From assembly GCA_002307145.1 (NCBI GenBank), contig DBTR01000099.1, positions 461 to 14,351 on the forward strand: a stretch of 13,891 nucleotides of DNA. The letters run 5' to 3'. The position numbers were made by a program, and so were the translations under genes. The notes under the pieces were generated by a model. It searched no databases. It saw nothing but the letters and a program-made list of their open reading frames with translations, and had not been told where the DNA came from. Shown here piece by piece: positions 1-8,628 of this stretch; the stretch's first letter is position 1, and every line of letters starts with the position of its first letter. Source of the DNA: Rhodospirillum sp. UBA1311 (GTDB lineage: Bacteria; Pseudomonadota; Alphaproteobacteria; Rhodospirillales; Rhodospirillaceae).

Positions 1-491
1 ACGGCATCTCCGCCTTCGGCCTCGCGCGCCAGCTCACCATCCCCAACGCGGAAGCCAAGGGCTACATCGCCGCCTACTTCGAGAAATACCCGGAAATCCG
101 CACCTACATGGAAACCACCAAGGAGTTCGCCCGCGCCCACGGCTACGTCCGGACTCCCTTCGGGCGGGTCTGTATCACTCCCGGCATCGGCGCGAAAATC
201 CAGGCGCAACGCGGCTTCGCCGAACGCGCCGCGATCAACGCCCCGATCCAGGGGGGCGCGGCCGACATCATGAAACGCGCGATGATCCGCGTCGACGCCG
301 CGATGCGCGACGCGAATCTCGCGGCTAAAGTCGTCCTCCAGGTCCACGACGAACTTGTCTTCGAGGTCGCCGAAACCGACGCCGACGCCCTGATCGCCCT
401 GATCCGCCCGGAAATGGAAGCTGCCGTCTCGCTCTCCGTGCCGCTGGTGGTGGACGCGGGCAAGGGCAAGAGCTGGGCTTCGGCGCATTAA
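1..491 (+). CDS. polA: DNA polymerase I, C-terminal part (partial)
   Basis: This is the 3' end of the gene for DNA polymerase I, which fills gaps and removes RNA primers during replication and repair in the cytoplasm. The reading frame is open from base 3, so the gene starts before the window; 162 codons are visible. The fragment opens at the end of polymerase motif B (GISAFGLA). It continues through NAPIQGGAADIMKRAMI and carries motif C, VLQVHDELVFEV, at fragment residues 112-123, with the catalytic His-Asp pair at 115-116. It ends with TAA at 489-491, at the usual family C-terminus. The position matching the GRRR-like stretch of other polymerases reads GRVCITP, an unremarkable variant. The gene is convergent with the Rnk-like gene; the space between them is filled with palindromes. 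Confidence 0.97.
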   Translation, partial: GISAFGLARQLTIPNAEAKGYIAAYFEKYPEIRTYMETTKEFARAHGYVRTPFGRVCITPGIGAKIQAQRGFAERAAINAPIQGGAADIMKRAMIRVDAAMRDANLAAKVVLQVHDELVFEVAETDADALIALIRPEMEAAVSLSVPLVVDAGKGKSWASAH

Positions 492-499
492 GGATAAGG

Positions 500-543
500 C
501 CGGGGCGCTGCCCCGGTCCCCGCTAGGGGCCGTGGGCCCCTAG
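500..543. terminator. Two adjacent GC-rich hairpins downstream of polA
   Basis: Two perfect short-loop palindromes lie just after the polA stop. CCGGGGC-GCT-GCCCCGG is at 500-516, a 7-bp stem with a 3-base loop. CTAGGGGCC-GTG-GGCCCCTAG is at 523-543, a 9-bp stem with a 3-base loop. Neither is followed by a T tract, so they may be a repeated intergenic element or transcript 3'-end stabilisers rather than classical terminators. Confidence 0.6.
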
Positions 544-555
544 AGCCCCGTACCT

Positions 556-627
556 GGTTTTTCGCGCGCGAGCGCAATCACCCTCCCAGACACGCGATGG
601 TTGATTGCTGCTTTGCGGCGAAAAACC
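556..627. repeat. Long interrupted inverted repeat
   Basis: GGTTTTTCGC at 556-565 is the exact reverse complement of GCGAAAAACC at 618-627. Inside it, GCAATCA (574-580) pairs with TGATTGC (602-608). Together they can form one bulged stem of about 72 bases. It sits between the two groups of short-loop hairpins in the convergent polA/rnk gap. Function is unknown; a bidirectional terminator or a non-autonomous repeat is possible. Confidence 0.55.
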
Positions 628-643
628 AAAAACTTACGGGATC

Positions 644-705
644 AAAGGGCCTTAGGCCCTTTGCGGGTCCAGGGCGGAGCCCTGGCGGGTGCGGGCAGAG
701 CCCGC
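644..705. repeat. Three consecutive 3-base-loop palindromes
   Basis: Three hairpins follow one another: AAAGGGCC-TTA-GGCCCTTT (644-662), CCAGGGC-GGA-GCCCTGG (669-685) and GCGGGC-AGA-GCCCGC (691-705). All have perfect stems and 3-base loops, the same design as the pair at 500-543. I recognise this style from palindromic intergenic repeats in alphaproteobacterial genomes, but cannot assign a named family. They end 17 bases before the stop codon of the convergent Rnk-like gene. Confidence 0.6.
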
Positions 706-721
706 ATCCTTTCCTTCGCCT

Positions 722-1114
722 TCAATTCGGCTGGATCACCCCGGTCACGGTGAGTTCGTGGCGGGTGCCGCCGCGTGCGGTCCAGGCGATCGACTGGCCG
801 ACCGAGAGGCCGATGAGCGCCGCCCCGATCGGGGTGAGGACCGAGATCCGGCCTTGGGCGATATCGGCCTCGGCGGGATAGACGAGGGTGACGCGCATCT
901 GGTGCCCGGCGTCGGAGGTGAATGCGACGGTGGAGCCCATTCGCACGGCGTCGGCGGGGACGCGCTCGGCGGGGACGATGCGGGTGCGCGCCATTTCGGC
1001 CTGGAGTTCGTCGGCGACGCCGATTTCCCAGTCGAGTGCGGCTTCGGCGAGCCGGGTGAGGCGGTCGTGGTCGGTTTCGGAAACGACGATGCGGGGTTTG
1101 CGGGTGGTGGTCAT
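722..1114 (-). CDS. rnk: Rnk-like GreA/GreB-family protein (nucleoside diphosphate kinase regulator)
   Basis: The protein has 130 residues. It has a short N-terminal helical part and a C-terminal GreA/GreB FKBP-like domain at about residues 50-128, with the family-typical run TLVYPAEADIAQGRISVLTP leading into IGAALIGLSVGQ. It is shorter than GreA and lacks room for the long coiled coil whose acidic tip reaches the RNA polymerase active site. That fits Rnk, which binds RNA polymerase and was named for its effect on nucleoside diphosphate kinase levels in Escherichia coli. I chose the ATG at 1114 (MTTTRKPRIVV) because homologues start near this point and GAGG lies about ten bases upstream. An in-frame ATG at 1210 would add 32 residues without family character. 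It is a single gene, convergent with polA. Its exact cellular role here is inferred. Confidence 0.85.
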   Translation of the reverse strand: MTTTRKPRIVVSETDHDRLTRLAEAALDWEIGVADELQAEMARTRIVPAERVPADAVRMGSTVAFTSDAGHQMRVTLVYPAEADIAQGRISVLTPIGAALIGLSVGQSIAWTARGGTRHELTVTGVIQPN

Positions 1115-1326
1115 GGGATGCAGCCTCGCGAAGACGGCATGCTGCGGGGTGGCCGCGCGATGCCGTGCGATGGAACGGAATTCGGGATGGAAAAGCGCTG
1201 TGGAGATCATCAGCCGCGCTTGCGGCGTGAAAGCGTACCCCCCTGAACCCGGAGGCGCTTGTCTCCGAGCCGGGGGCTAAGAATCCGTGACGAGATCGGT
1301 CCGGAAAATATAGGTGCGCGCGATGG

Positions 1327-1926
1327 TCATGCGCTCAGGCTCGCAGATTTCATCTGTGTGTCAAGGCTCGGCAGCGACCGCACCCGGGCGAGGAGCTTGC
1401 GGCACTCTTCCGCCGTCGGCGGGGTGTTCTGGAACAGGATGCGGTACATGATCGGAGCGATGACGATGTCGAGGATTTCGTCGATGTCGAGGGGCGCTTC
1501 GCCGCGCGCGACGCCGCGGTCGCGGATGACTTCGAGGGTTTCGCGGGTGAAGTTGCAGCACTGGATCGGATTGTTGGTTCCGGCGGCGTTGGCGAAGATG
1601 TCGCGCAGCAGGGCCTTGCCGACGTCGGAGGCGGTTTCGTCGACGTACTGCTCGATCCAGGCTTCGACGTCGCCCTGGGTGGAGCCGGTATCGGCGGGGT
1701 CGGCGATCGGGCGGAGTCGTTCGACGGCGACGTCGGCGAGGAGCTCGGCGAGGGTTCCCCAGCGGCGATAGATCGTCGAGGGCGTGACGCCCGCCCGTGC
1801 CGCGATCGCCGGAACGGTGATCTCATCGCGTCCGGCTTCCGCCTGCATCTCCTTGACCGCCTTATGGACTTCCGCCTGGATGCGCGCGCTGCGGCCGCCG
1901 CAGCGGATCCCTTCCCGAACTGCCAA
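1327..1926 (-). CDS. TetR/AcrR-family transcriptional repressor
   Basis: This 199-residue protein has the usual TetR length and layout. The N-terminal helix-turn-helix is at about residues 36-56 (ITVPAIAARAGVTPSTIYRRW). A helical ligand-binding and dimerisation domain follows, containing LLRDIFANA and a region typical of TetR C-terminal domains. The start is a TTG at 1926, chosen because GGAGG sits five bases upstream and no better in-frame start exists. The gene is divergent from the MFS-SDR operon, with 109 bp between the start codons. Two matching 21-bp inverted repeats lie in that gap, so the likely role is repression of the exporter operon, and probably of itself, with relief by a small molecule. 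The ligand cannot be read from the sequence. Confidence 0.95.
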   Translation of the reverse strand: MAVREGIRCGGRSARIQAEVHKAVKEMQAEAGRDEITVPAIAARAGVTPSTIYRRWGTLAELLADVAVERLRPIADPADTGSTQGDVEAWIEQYVDETASDVGKALLRDIFANAAGTNNPIQCCNFTRETLEVIRDRGVARGEAPLDIDEILDIVIAPIMYRILFQNTPPTAEECRKLLARVRSLPSLDTQMKSASLSA

Positions 1927-1959
1927 TCGTTCCTCCGAATTGCCGCGCGCACATTTTCT

Positions 1960-1980
1960 TAACGCAAAATATTTGCATTA
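1960..1980. promoter_or_regulatory. Probable TetR operator 1
   Basis: A 21-bp imperfect palindrome has half-sites TAACGCAAA and TTTGCATTA, with eight of nine pairs matching around a 3-bp centre. It shares length and left half-site TAACGC with the second palindrome at 2006-2026. The predicted -35 element of the exporter gene overlaps its right half. Confidence 0.7.
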
Positions 1981-2001
1981 GTGGCGCGCGCACGCTATCT
2001 G
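1973..2001 (+). promoter_or_regulatory. Probable promoter of the MFS-SDR operon
   Basis: A -35-like TTGCAT (1973-1978) is separated by 17 bp from a -10-like TATCTG (1996-2001). The spacing is ideal and the hexamers are moderate. It is flanked by the two probable TetR operators: one covers the -35 box and the other starts just after the -10 box. This is the expected arrangement for repression. Confidence 0.5.
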
Positions 2002-2005
2002 TCCC

Positions 2006-2026
2006 TAACGCACACTATTAGCGTTA
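2006..2026. promoter_or_regulatory. Probable TetR operator 2
   Basis: A 21-bp inverted repeat has perfect 6-bp arms TAACGC and GCGTTA separated by 9 bp. It has the same length and half-site as operator 1; the centres are 46 bp apart. Its right end touches the Shine-Dalgarno sequence AAGGAG (2026-2031) of the exporter gene, so bound repressor would block transcription starting from the predicted promoter. Confidence 0.7.
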
Positions 2027-2035
2027 AGGAGCATC

Positions 2036-3262
2036 ATGGCCAAAGTCAATCCCTCTGCCGCAGGTTTGCGGCTCTCGCCGCGGTTGGCGCTGACCTACGC
2101 GGCGGTCACATCGGCGATGTTTTCCGCCGGGGCGACGGTGCCGACGCCGATCTTTCGGCTGTATCAGGAAACCCTTGGGCTTTCTCCAGCGATGGTGACG
2201 CTGGTGTTCGCCACCTATGCCTTCAGCCTGCTGGCGGCCTTGCTGACCGTCGGCTCGCTCTCCGATTATCTCGGTCGCAAGCCGGTGGCGTTGGCGGCGC
2301 TGTTGGCCAATCTCGGCACGATGACGGCATTCTACCATGCCGATTCCGCCGCGAGCTTGATTGCCGCGCGGGCGATGCAGGGCTTTGCCAACGGCGCGGC
2401 GATCACCACCCTGGCGGCGGCGGTTCTCGACCTCAACCCGGTGCGCGGCCAGACGATCAACGGCGTGACGCCGTTCGCCGGGCTGGCAGCAGGTGCGGGC
2501 CTCGCGGGCGTGCTCGCGAGCTTCGCGCCGATGCCGATGCAACTGGTCTACCTGGTGATGATCGGTTTGACGCTGCTGCTGATCCTGCCGCTGGCGCTGA
2601 TGCCCGAAACGGTTTCGCGCAAGCCGGGGGCCTGGGCGTCGCTCAAGCCGCAAGTGCGGGTTCCTGTCGCAGCGCGCGGGCCGCTGTTCCGGATCACGCC
2701 GATCAACATCGCCGGGTGGGGCGTCAACGGCCTCTACTTCTCGCTGATGCCCGCCGTGGTGCGCTCTGCCACCGGGATCGGCTCGCCGCTGGTCGGCGGG
2801 CTGGTGGTGGCGACCATTGCCCTCGCCTCGACGGCGGCGGTGATCGGATTGCGCGCCTGGGATGCGTCGCGGCTGCTCAATGCCTTCGTCGCGCTGCTGG
2901 TGCCGGGGATCGGGCTGACCCTGTTCGGCGTGCAGGTCGGCGCGCTGGCGCTGATGTTCGTCGGCACGGTGTTCTCGGGCGTGGCGATCGGCGCGGGATT
3001 CCTCGGCATCCTCCGCACCATCCTGCCGCGCGCCGAGGCGCATGAGCGGGCGGGGCTGCTTTCGGCCTACTTCCTCCAGAGTTATCTCGCGTTGAGCGTT
3101 CCGGCGATGCTGGTCGGGGCTGCGGTGCCTTACGTCGGTCTCACCAACGCCGCGACGATCTACGGTGGCGTCGCCATCGTCCTGGCGCTCGCCTCGTTCG
3201 CCGCCTTGCGGAGCGCTCCCGTTCCGAGCGCAAAAGTTTGCCCCGAAGGAAATCTCGAATGA
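2036..3262 (+). CDS. Major facilitator superfamily (MFS) transporter, probable drug/metabolite exporter
   Basis: This 408-residue, highly hydrophobic inner-membrane protein has the length of a 12-helix MFS carrier. The cytoplasmic loop between helices 2 and 3 carries MFS motif A, GSLSDYLGRKP, at residues 73-83. Helix 4 begins with RAMQG (112-116), the motif B arginine region typical of proton-coupled transporters. It probably exports a small compound in exchange for protons; the substrate is unknown. The ATG at 2036 is supported by AAGGAG four bases upstream. Its stop overlaps the start of the dehydrogenase gene (ATGA at 3259-3262), so the two are translationally coupled. The divergent TetR gene and twin operators suggest induction by a toxic or signalling compound. 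Confidence 0.93.
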   Translation: MAKVNPSAAGLRLSPRLALTYAAVTSAMFSAGATVPTPIFRLYQETLGLSPAMVTLVFATYAFSLLAALLTVGSLSDYLGRKPVALAALLANLGTMTAFYHADSAASLIAARAMQGFANGAAITTLAAAVLDLNPVRGQTINGVTPFAGLAAGAGLAGVLASFAPMPMQLVYLVMIGLTLLLILPLALMPETVSRKPGAWASLKPQVRVPVAARGPLFRITPINIAGWGVNGLYFSLMPAVVRSATGIGSPLVGGLVVATIALASTAAVIGLRAWDASRLLNAFVALLVPGIGLTLFGVQVGALALMFVGTVFSGVAIGAGFLGILRTILPRAEAHERAGLLSAYFLQSYLALSVPAMLVGAAVPYVGLTNAATIYGGVAIVLALASFAALRSAPVPSAKVCPEGNLE

Positions 3263-3995
3263 CCCAGACCGTATTGATCACCGGCGCGCTCACCGGCATC
3301 GGCCGCGCCACCGCCGAGCTTTACGCCCGTGACGGCGTCAACCTCGCGATCTCGGGCCGCCGCGCGGCGGAAGGCGAAGCGCTCGCCGCCGAACTCCGCA
3401 AGCACGGCGGCGCGGTGGAGTTCTTCGCCGCCGACGTCCGCCACGAGGCGGAGGTCGAGGCGCTGGTGGCCAAGGTGCTGCAGCGCTTCGGTGGCCTCGA
3501 CGTGGCGGTGAACAACGCCGGAACCGAGGGCAAGACCGGCCCGCTCGCCGAGCAGACGGTGGAGAATTACGCCGCGACCTTCGACACCAACGTCCTCGGC
3601 GTGTTCCTCAGCCTGAAACACGAGCTCAAGGCGATGCTGGCGGCGGGGAAGGGCGCGATCGTCAATGTTTCGTCGTTCCTCGGCAGCCGCGGCGCGCCGG
3701 GGGCGGGGATCTACGCCGCGAGCAAGCACGCGGTGGAAGGCCTGACCCGCGTCGCGGCGCTCGAAGGCGCGGCGGCGGGGGTGCGGGTCAACGCGGTCGC
3801 ACCGGGGCCGGTGGCGACCGCCATGCTCGACCGTTTCGCCGGGTCGGCGGATCGGGTGCAGGCGATGGCGGCGGGGATTCCGCTGCGGCGCACCGGCACG
3901 CCCGAGGAAATCGCGGCGACGATCCGTTTCCTCGGGTCCGACGCGGCGGGGTACGTCACCGGGCAGGTTCTCGGTGCGGACGGCGGCAAGACCGC

Positions 3996-3999
<4 letters not shown>
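3259..3999 (+). CDS. Short-chain dehydrogenase/reductase (SDR), classical type
   Basis: This 246-residue NAD(P)-dependent oxidoreductase is complete for a classical SDR. It has the nucleotide-binding motif TGALTGIG at residues 8-15, NNAG at 85-88, the structural Asn in TNVLG at 111, catalytic Ser139, Tyr152 and Lys156 (YAASK), and the C-terminal RFLGSDAAGYVTGQVLGADGG-type end. The start at 3259 is preferred over an in-frame ATG at 3238 because the Rossmann fold begins directly after it and AAGGA lies eight bases upstream. The ATG overlaps the MFS stop, so both belong to one TetR-controlled operon. It may modify the compound that induces the operon; the substrate is unknown. Its TAG stop overlaps the stop of convergent prsR within CTAG at 3996-3999. 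Confidence 0.95.
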
Positions 4000-5361
<1,362 letters not shown>

Positions 5362-5381
<20 letters not shown>

Positions 5382-7500
5382 GAATGCGGTCCTCGTTGGG
5401 GAGGAAGTCGGGGGTGGTGCGGCGCAGGATGACCCGCATCGTCGTGCCCTTGCCGGCATTGCTGTCGACATCGAGGCGGCCGCCCATTTCGCGCACCGTC
5501 TTCAACGCCTGGAACGCGCCGAGGCCAGAGCCGGTGGGCTTGGTGGTGCCGAGGGGGCGGAAGAGATGGTCGCAGATGAATTGCGGCGTCATTCCCGGGC
5601 CGTCGTCGGTGACTTCGATCACGCCCTCCGACGGCGACGCCGAGATCGCGACGCGGATGTTGCCGTCCGGCCCGGCGGCGTCCACCGCATTCTGGATCAG
5701 GTGGTCGAGGACGGTGACGATGCCGATCTCGGTGCCGACCGCATGGACATGTTCGACTTCGGCGGCGATCGCGAGCTTCGGGAACGAGGTCTTCCAGCGT
5801 TCGACCACGTCGGAGACCATCGGCCCGAGTTCGACCGCATGGGGTCGCGCCCGGGTGTCGTCGAGCTCGGCGCGCGGGTCGGCGGAGAGCTGGAGCAGCA
5901 TGCCGCGCAGGCGGTCGACGGCGTTGCCGACCGCCTGGATCATGTCCTTCTGGAATTCCGGATTGTCGCCGTAGCGTTCGGCATTTTGCCGCAGCAGCGA
6001 CATCTGGCCGACGACGTTCTTGATGTCGTGCATGATGAAGGCGAAGCGGCGGTTGATGTCGGCGAACTTCTGCGCGTCGACGAGTTCGCGCGAGGCGCGC
6101 TCCTCGGCGAGGTACGAGGCCGCCTGGGCGCCGACCGTCTTCAACAGGTCGAAGTCCTCCCAGCCGAGGGTGCGGCGGCCGCCCTGGGGCGGCGAGAGGA
6201 CGATGAACGCCTCCAGGCAGTGGTTGTGGATCAGCGGCACCGCGATCCAGGCTTGGCCGAGTTGGGAAAGCTCGGTCAGCCAGGAGGGCAGGGTGAGGCC
6301 GCCGTAGAACGCCGGGTCCTTCTCGCACTGGCGCACGTCGACGATCCAGGTGGTGTCGAGCATGTAGCACGGCAGGTCGTCCTCGACGCCCAGGATCGGG
6401 TGGTGGCCCTCGGTCACGTTCATCATCGCCATCGGCACGTAGGAGGCGGTCGGCTGTTGCAACGCCCAGAGCGTGCCGGAGCGGCAGTCGAGCGCGTCGG
6501 CGACCGCTTGCAGGGTGCGGAGGTGGAGGTTCTCGCGCGCGTCGCGGTCGGCCATCTTGCCGATGAAGTTCAGCCAAACCTCGCGATAGTCGTACTTCAG
6601 GCGGAAGAAGTGCTTGGAGATGAACACCATCGCCCGCGCCCGCACCGAGGCGGATTCGAGCAGCACGACGAGGATCACCAGCGCCGCGACGAGGAAGGCG
6701 ATCTCGAACGCCGGGCCCCAGTTGCCGCTGTGAACGCGCAGGTATTCGCCCGCCATCGAGGTGGTCACAAGGTAGAAGCCCGAGCCGGTCAGCGCGGCGG
6801 AATGGAACACCACGGTGCGCGACAGCGTCACTTCGCCGCGCCAGTTGCGGCCCTTCAGCATCGCCAGCACGATGAGCAGCGAACCCGCCGCCGCGACATA
6901 GCCGCGCGCGGTGATGAACAGGGAATCGATCTGGGTGCTGGCGAGCAGGCTGGCGTAGAAGAACAGGTCGTAGACCACCACCAGCCCGATGCCGAGGCAG
7001 ATCAGCTGCACCCGGCCGCGATTGCGCTCGTCGCAGTTGCGCAGGAGGTTTTCGAGCAGTAGCAGGGTCGCGATCGCCACGGCGATCTGCCAGAAGCCGA
7101 TCAGCGCGCTCGGGCCGAAGCCGGTACCGATGAGAACCCCGAAGCCGGTGGCGGAGAGAACGCCGAGCACCAGCCAAGAGCGCTCGCGGACGCCGTTGCG
7201 CAGGTTGAGGCGTTGCCAGAAGCTGGCCGAGGCGCCGAGGGAAACCAGGAAATACATCAGCCATGCGATCGAACGGGCGGTCTCGGCGACCGAGGCGACG
7301 ATTCCGGACGCGGTCGAGAATTGCGCCATCGCGAGCGCGGCAGACCACAGCGCGGTGACTGCGCAGCACAACCCCATGACCTGCTTGCGCTGCCGCGCGA
7401 AATGGCTGCGCCACGCGACCAGGGCGGCCAGCGTGAAGCCCGCGGTACAAAGTAAATATCCGACAGTCCGAACGTCGGCCTCAGTCCATGCACCGACCAT
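5362..7500 (-). CDS. prsK: XrtA/PEP-CTERM system histidine kinase PrsK
   Basis: This is a 712-residue inner-membrane sensor kinase. Residues about 10-285 hold a series of hydrophobic segments, roughly eight membrane helices. A GAF-like domain follows at about 318-468, then the kinase core. The phospho-acceptor is His491 in HDIKN. The ATP-binding domain has N-box LIQNAVDAA (601-609), G1 DDGPGM and the G2-type GTTKPTGSGLGA around 651-662. This is the architecture of PrsK, the partner of PrsR in exosortase systems. The ATG at 7500 is preferred: GAGGT lies eight to nine bases upstream and the first helix follows soon after, while the ATG at 7581 has no clear ribosome site. The signal sensed is unknown. 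It is unusual that no exosortase or exopolysaccharide gene is adjacent in this window. Confidence 0.93.
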
Positions 7501-7843
7501 CGCACGCCACCTCTTGTGTTCCGGCGTCGGGTACGCGACCGAAAAGTCCGGTCGATCGCCGCCGATAGACGGTCCCCCCATGTGTGCGGGTTGCCCCCGC
7601 TCGACGCCCTGCTTGGGTCTTCAGTCGCGTTATGGCTTGCCTGGGAGCGATCCGGCGCCCGCAAATCGGCGCCCGCTTGCTGAAAACTCCAGACAACATA
7701 GTGGAGTACACCTAGGCACGACGCCAGCCGGATGCAATGACTCGCGCGCGCGAGAGTTTGCTCGCGAGGGTGGGCGGAAATTTTTGATGTAAAAAGGCCA
7801 CACTTAGATTTGGCCGAGCTTCCGACGGCTCTGGATATCAAAT

Positions 7844-7861
7844 GTGTCGGTTTTCTTTACG
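7844..7861 (+). promoter_or_regulatory. Probable PrsR box for the first surface-protein gene
   Basis: GTGTCGGTTTTCTTTACG aligns without gaps to copies at 8418, 9317 and 9450 as G(T/C)GTCnGnnTT(T/C)TTTAC(G/A). It ends 63 bp before the -24 element at 7925, about one helical turn further than the 51-52 bp seen downstream. Assignment to PrsR is inferred from proximity and from the known sigma-54 activator role. Confidence 0.65.
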
Positions 7862-7892
7862 ATTCGCCGCTCCAGGAATTCTCGTAATTATG

Positions 7893-7906
7893 CATTATAT
7901 TGAAAT
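7893..7906 (-). promoter_or_regulatory. Possible IHF bending site
   Basis: CATTATATTGAAAT matches the reverse form of the IHF consensus (YAANNNNTTGAWWW) with one mismatch. It lies in the AT-rich stretch between the PrsR-type box and the sigma-54 promoter, where IHF often helps looping. Chance matches are common in AT-rich DNA. Confidence 0.3.
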
Positions 7907-7924
7907 ATATCATGAAAATTACAT

Positions 7925-7940
7925 AGGCATGGATATTGCA
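7925..7940 (+). promoter_or_regulatory. Sigma-54 promoter of the first surface-protein gene
   Basis: AGGCATGGATATTGCA fits the -24/-12 pattern TGGCA-N6-TTGCW except for the first base; the key GG and GC are 12 bp apart. Transcription would start near 7951, giving a leader of about 84 bases before the ATG at 8035. Confidence 0.65.
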
Positions 7941-8034
7941 AAGTGGGTTTCAAATGAGTGTCAGGAGTGCTGCCCTAAAACGGGTGGTGCGTATTATGGG
8001 GTAGGTCACCCCTAGAGAGAGGGAGAACCGAAAA

Positions 8035-8385
8035 ATGCAAAACTTTGCGGCCATTCAGATCCTCATGCTTGGCGCGAGCTTGGTATTCCCCGGTTCCGCG
8101 CTCCGCGCCGATGCCGCGCCGATGCAATCCTTCGATGTCGGATATGGCTGGGACGCCGGATTTGCCTACGCCCCACCCGATCTGGCGAACGTCGCCGTGC
8201 CGGTTCCGTCCATCAGCGCCGTGGAGTTGCGAGCCGATGCGGTGGACGGTGTGTTCGAGGCCCGCACGGCTTCGCCGCGTAAATCCGTGGTGATCCCGGT
8301 GCCGGGGTCATTGGTTTTGTTCGGTTCCGGTTTGGTGATGCTCGCGATCTTCGCCCGTCGCCGTACGCCGCGTCGTCACGCTTGA
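8035..8385 (+). CDS. Short exported protein with PEP-CTERM-like sorting signal
   Basis: This is a 116-residue protein of unknown function. The first 28 residues form a signal peptide with a hydrophobic core (IQILMLGASLVFPGSALRA) and an ADAA-type cleavage area. The C-terminus (87-116) is a three-part sorting signal: IPVPGSLVLFGSG, a hydrophobic helix, then FARRRTPRRHA. This resembles PEP-CTERM signals, with Val in place of the usual Glu. Only about 55 residues lie between, with no recognised domain, so it may be a small matrix or adaptor protein. GGGAG at 8021-8025 supports the start. It has its own box and sigma-54 promoter, which puts it in the proposed PrsR regulon although it is unrelated in its middle part to the following paralogues. 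Confidence 0.75.
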   Translation: MQNFAAIQILMLGASLVFPGSALRADAAPMQSFDVGYGWDAGFAYAPPDLANVAVPVPSISAVELRADAVDGVFEARTASPRKSVVIPVPGSLVLFGSGLVMLAIFARRRTPRRHA

Positions 8386-8417
8386 GGTTCCTACCCGGCA
8401 ATTGCAGCTCAGTCGCA

Positions 8418-8435
8418 GTGTCAGGTTTCTTTACG
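8418..8435 (+). promoter_or_regulatory. Probable PrsR box without a visible sigma-54 promoter
   Basis: GTGTCAGGTTTCTTTACG is nearly identical to the box at 7844. No GG-N10-GC pair typical of -24/-12 promoters occurs between 8436 and 8617, and a strong hairpin (8464-8499) lies directly downstream. It may be a relic or act at a distance. Confidence 0.55.
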
Positions 8436-8463
8436 TTCTTACGCCCTTGAAAAACCAATCGCT

Positions 8464-8499
8464 GACGGAAGATCCGCTCTCAAAGGCGGGTCTTCCGTC
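8464..8499. terminator. Strong hairpin after the first surface-protein gene
   Basis: GACGGAAGATCCGC (8464-8477) pairs with GCGGGTCTTCCGTC (8486-8499), a 14-bp stem with one T-G pair and an 8-base loop. No T tract follows on the + strand. It probably ends or stabilises the transcript of the 8035 gene. Confidence 0.6.
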
Positions 8500-8588
8500 C
8501 CCCGCCGCAGTTCGCTCGAAGCTTCGTCTGCCTCGCCAAATTCCCCCGCGCCCGGCCGCGATACGCGATCGGGACTCGCCGCCTCACC

Positions 8589-8609
8589 GGGTTCTTTTTG
8601 CGAGAACCC
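8589..8609 (+). promoter_or_regulatory. Hairpin directly upstream of a ribosome binding site
   Basis: GGGTTCT-TTTTGCG-AGAACCC forms a 7-bp stem with a 7-base loop ending eight bases before the TGGAG ribosome site (8617-8621) of the gene at 8629. It could be a leader stem-loop affecting translation or RNA stability. Confidence 0.4.
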
Positions 8610-8628
8610 CGCCACATGGAGATACCCA

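Larger units (their letters stand above)
7501..8034. other. Divergent regulatory region between prsK and the surface-protein array
   Basis: I see no gene here. The prsK side (7501-7780) is GC-rich and holds a CTCCA/TGGAG inverted repeat near 7688-7706 and the palindrome CTCGCGCGCGCGAG at 7741-7754; I could not place a convincing prsK promoter. From about 7840 the composition turns strongly AT-rich and contains the PrsR-type box, a possible IHF site and a -24/-12 promoter directed at the first surface-protein gene. A small GGGGT/ACCCC hairpin (7998-8012) precedes the ribosome site. Confidence 0.7.

Noticed and set aside
722..1114. GreA or GreB proper as the identity of the Rnk-like gene
   Set aside because: The protein is too short for the long N-terminal coiled coil, and its layout fits Rnk.
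7501..7581. An earlier prsK start at 7581 adding 27 residues
   Set aside because: No clear ribosome site before it; the ATG at 7500 has GAGGT at good spacing and is followed by the first membrane helix.
7788..7805. TTTTTACA on the - strand facing prsK, as a possible autoregulatory PrsR box
   Set aside because: At least four consensus positions differ and no -24/-12 promoter follows on that strand.
7481..7841. Small open frames on the - strand upstream of prsK
   Set aside because: No ribosome sites, no family features, and composition like non-coding DNA around promoters.
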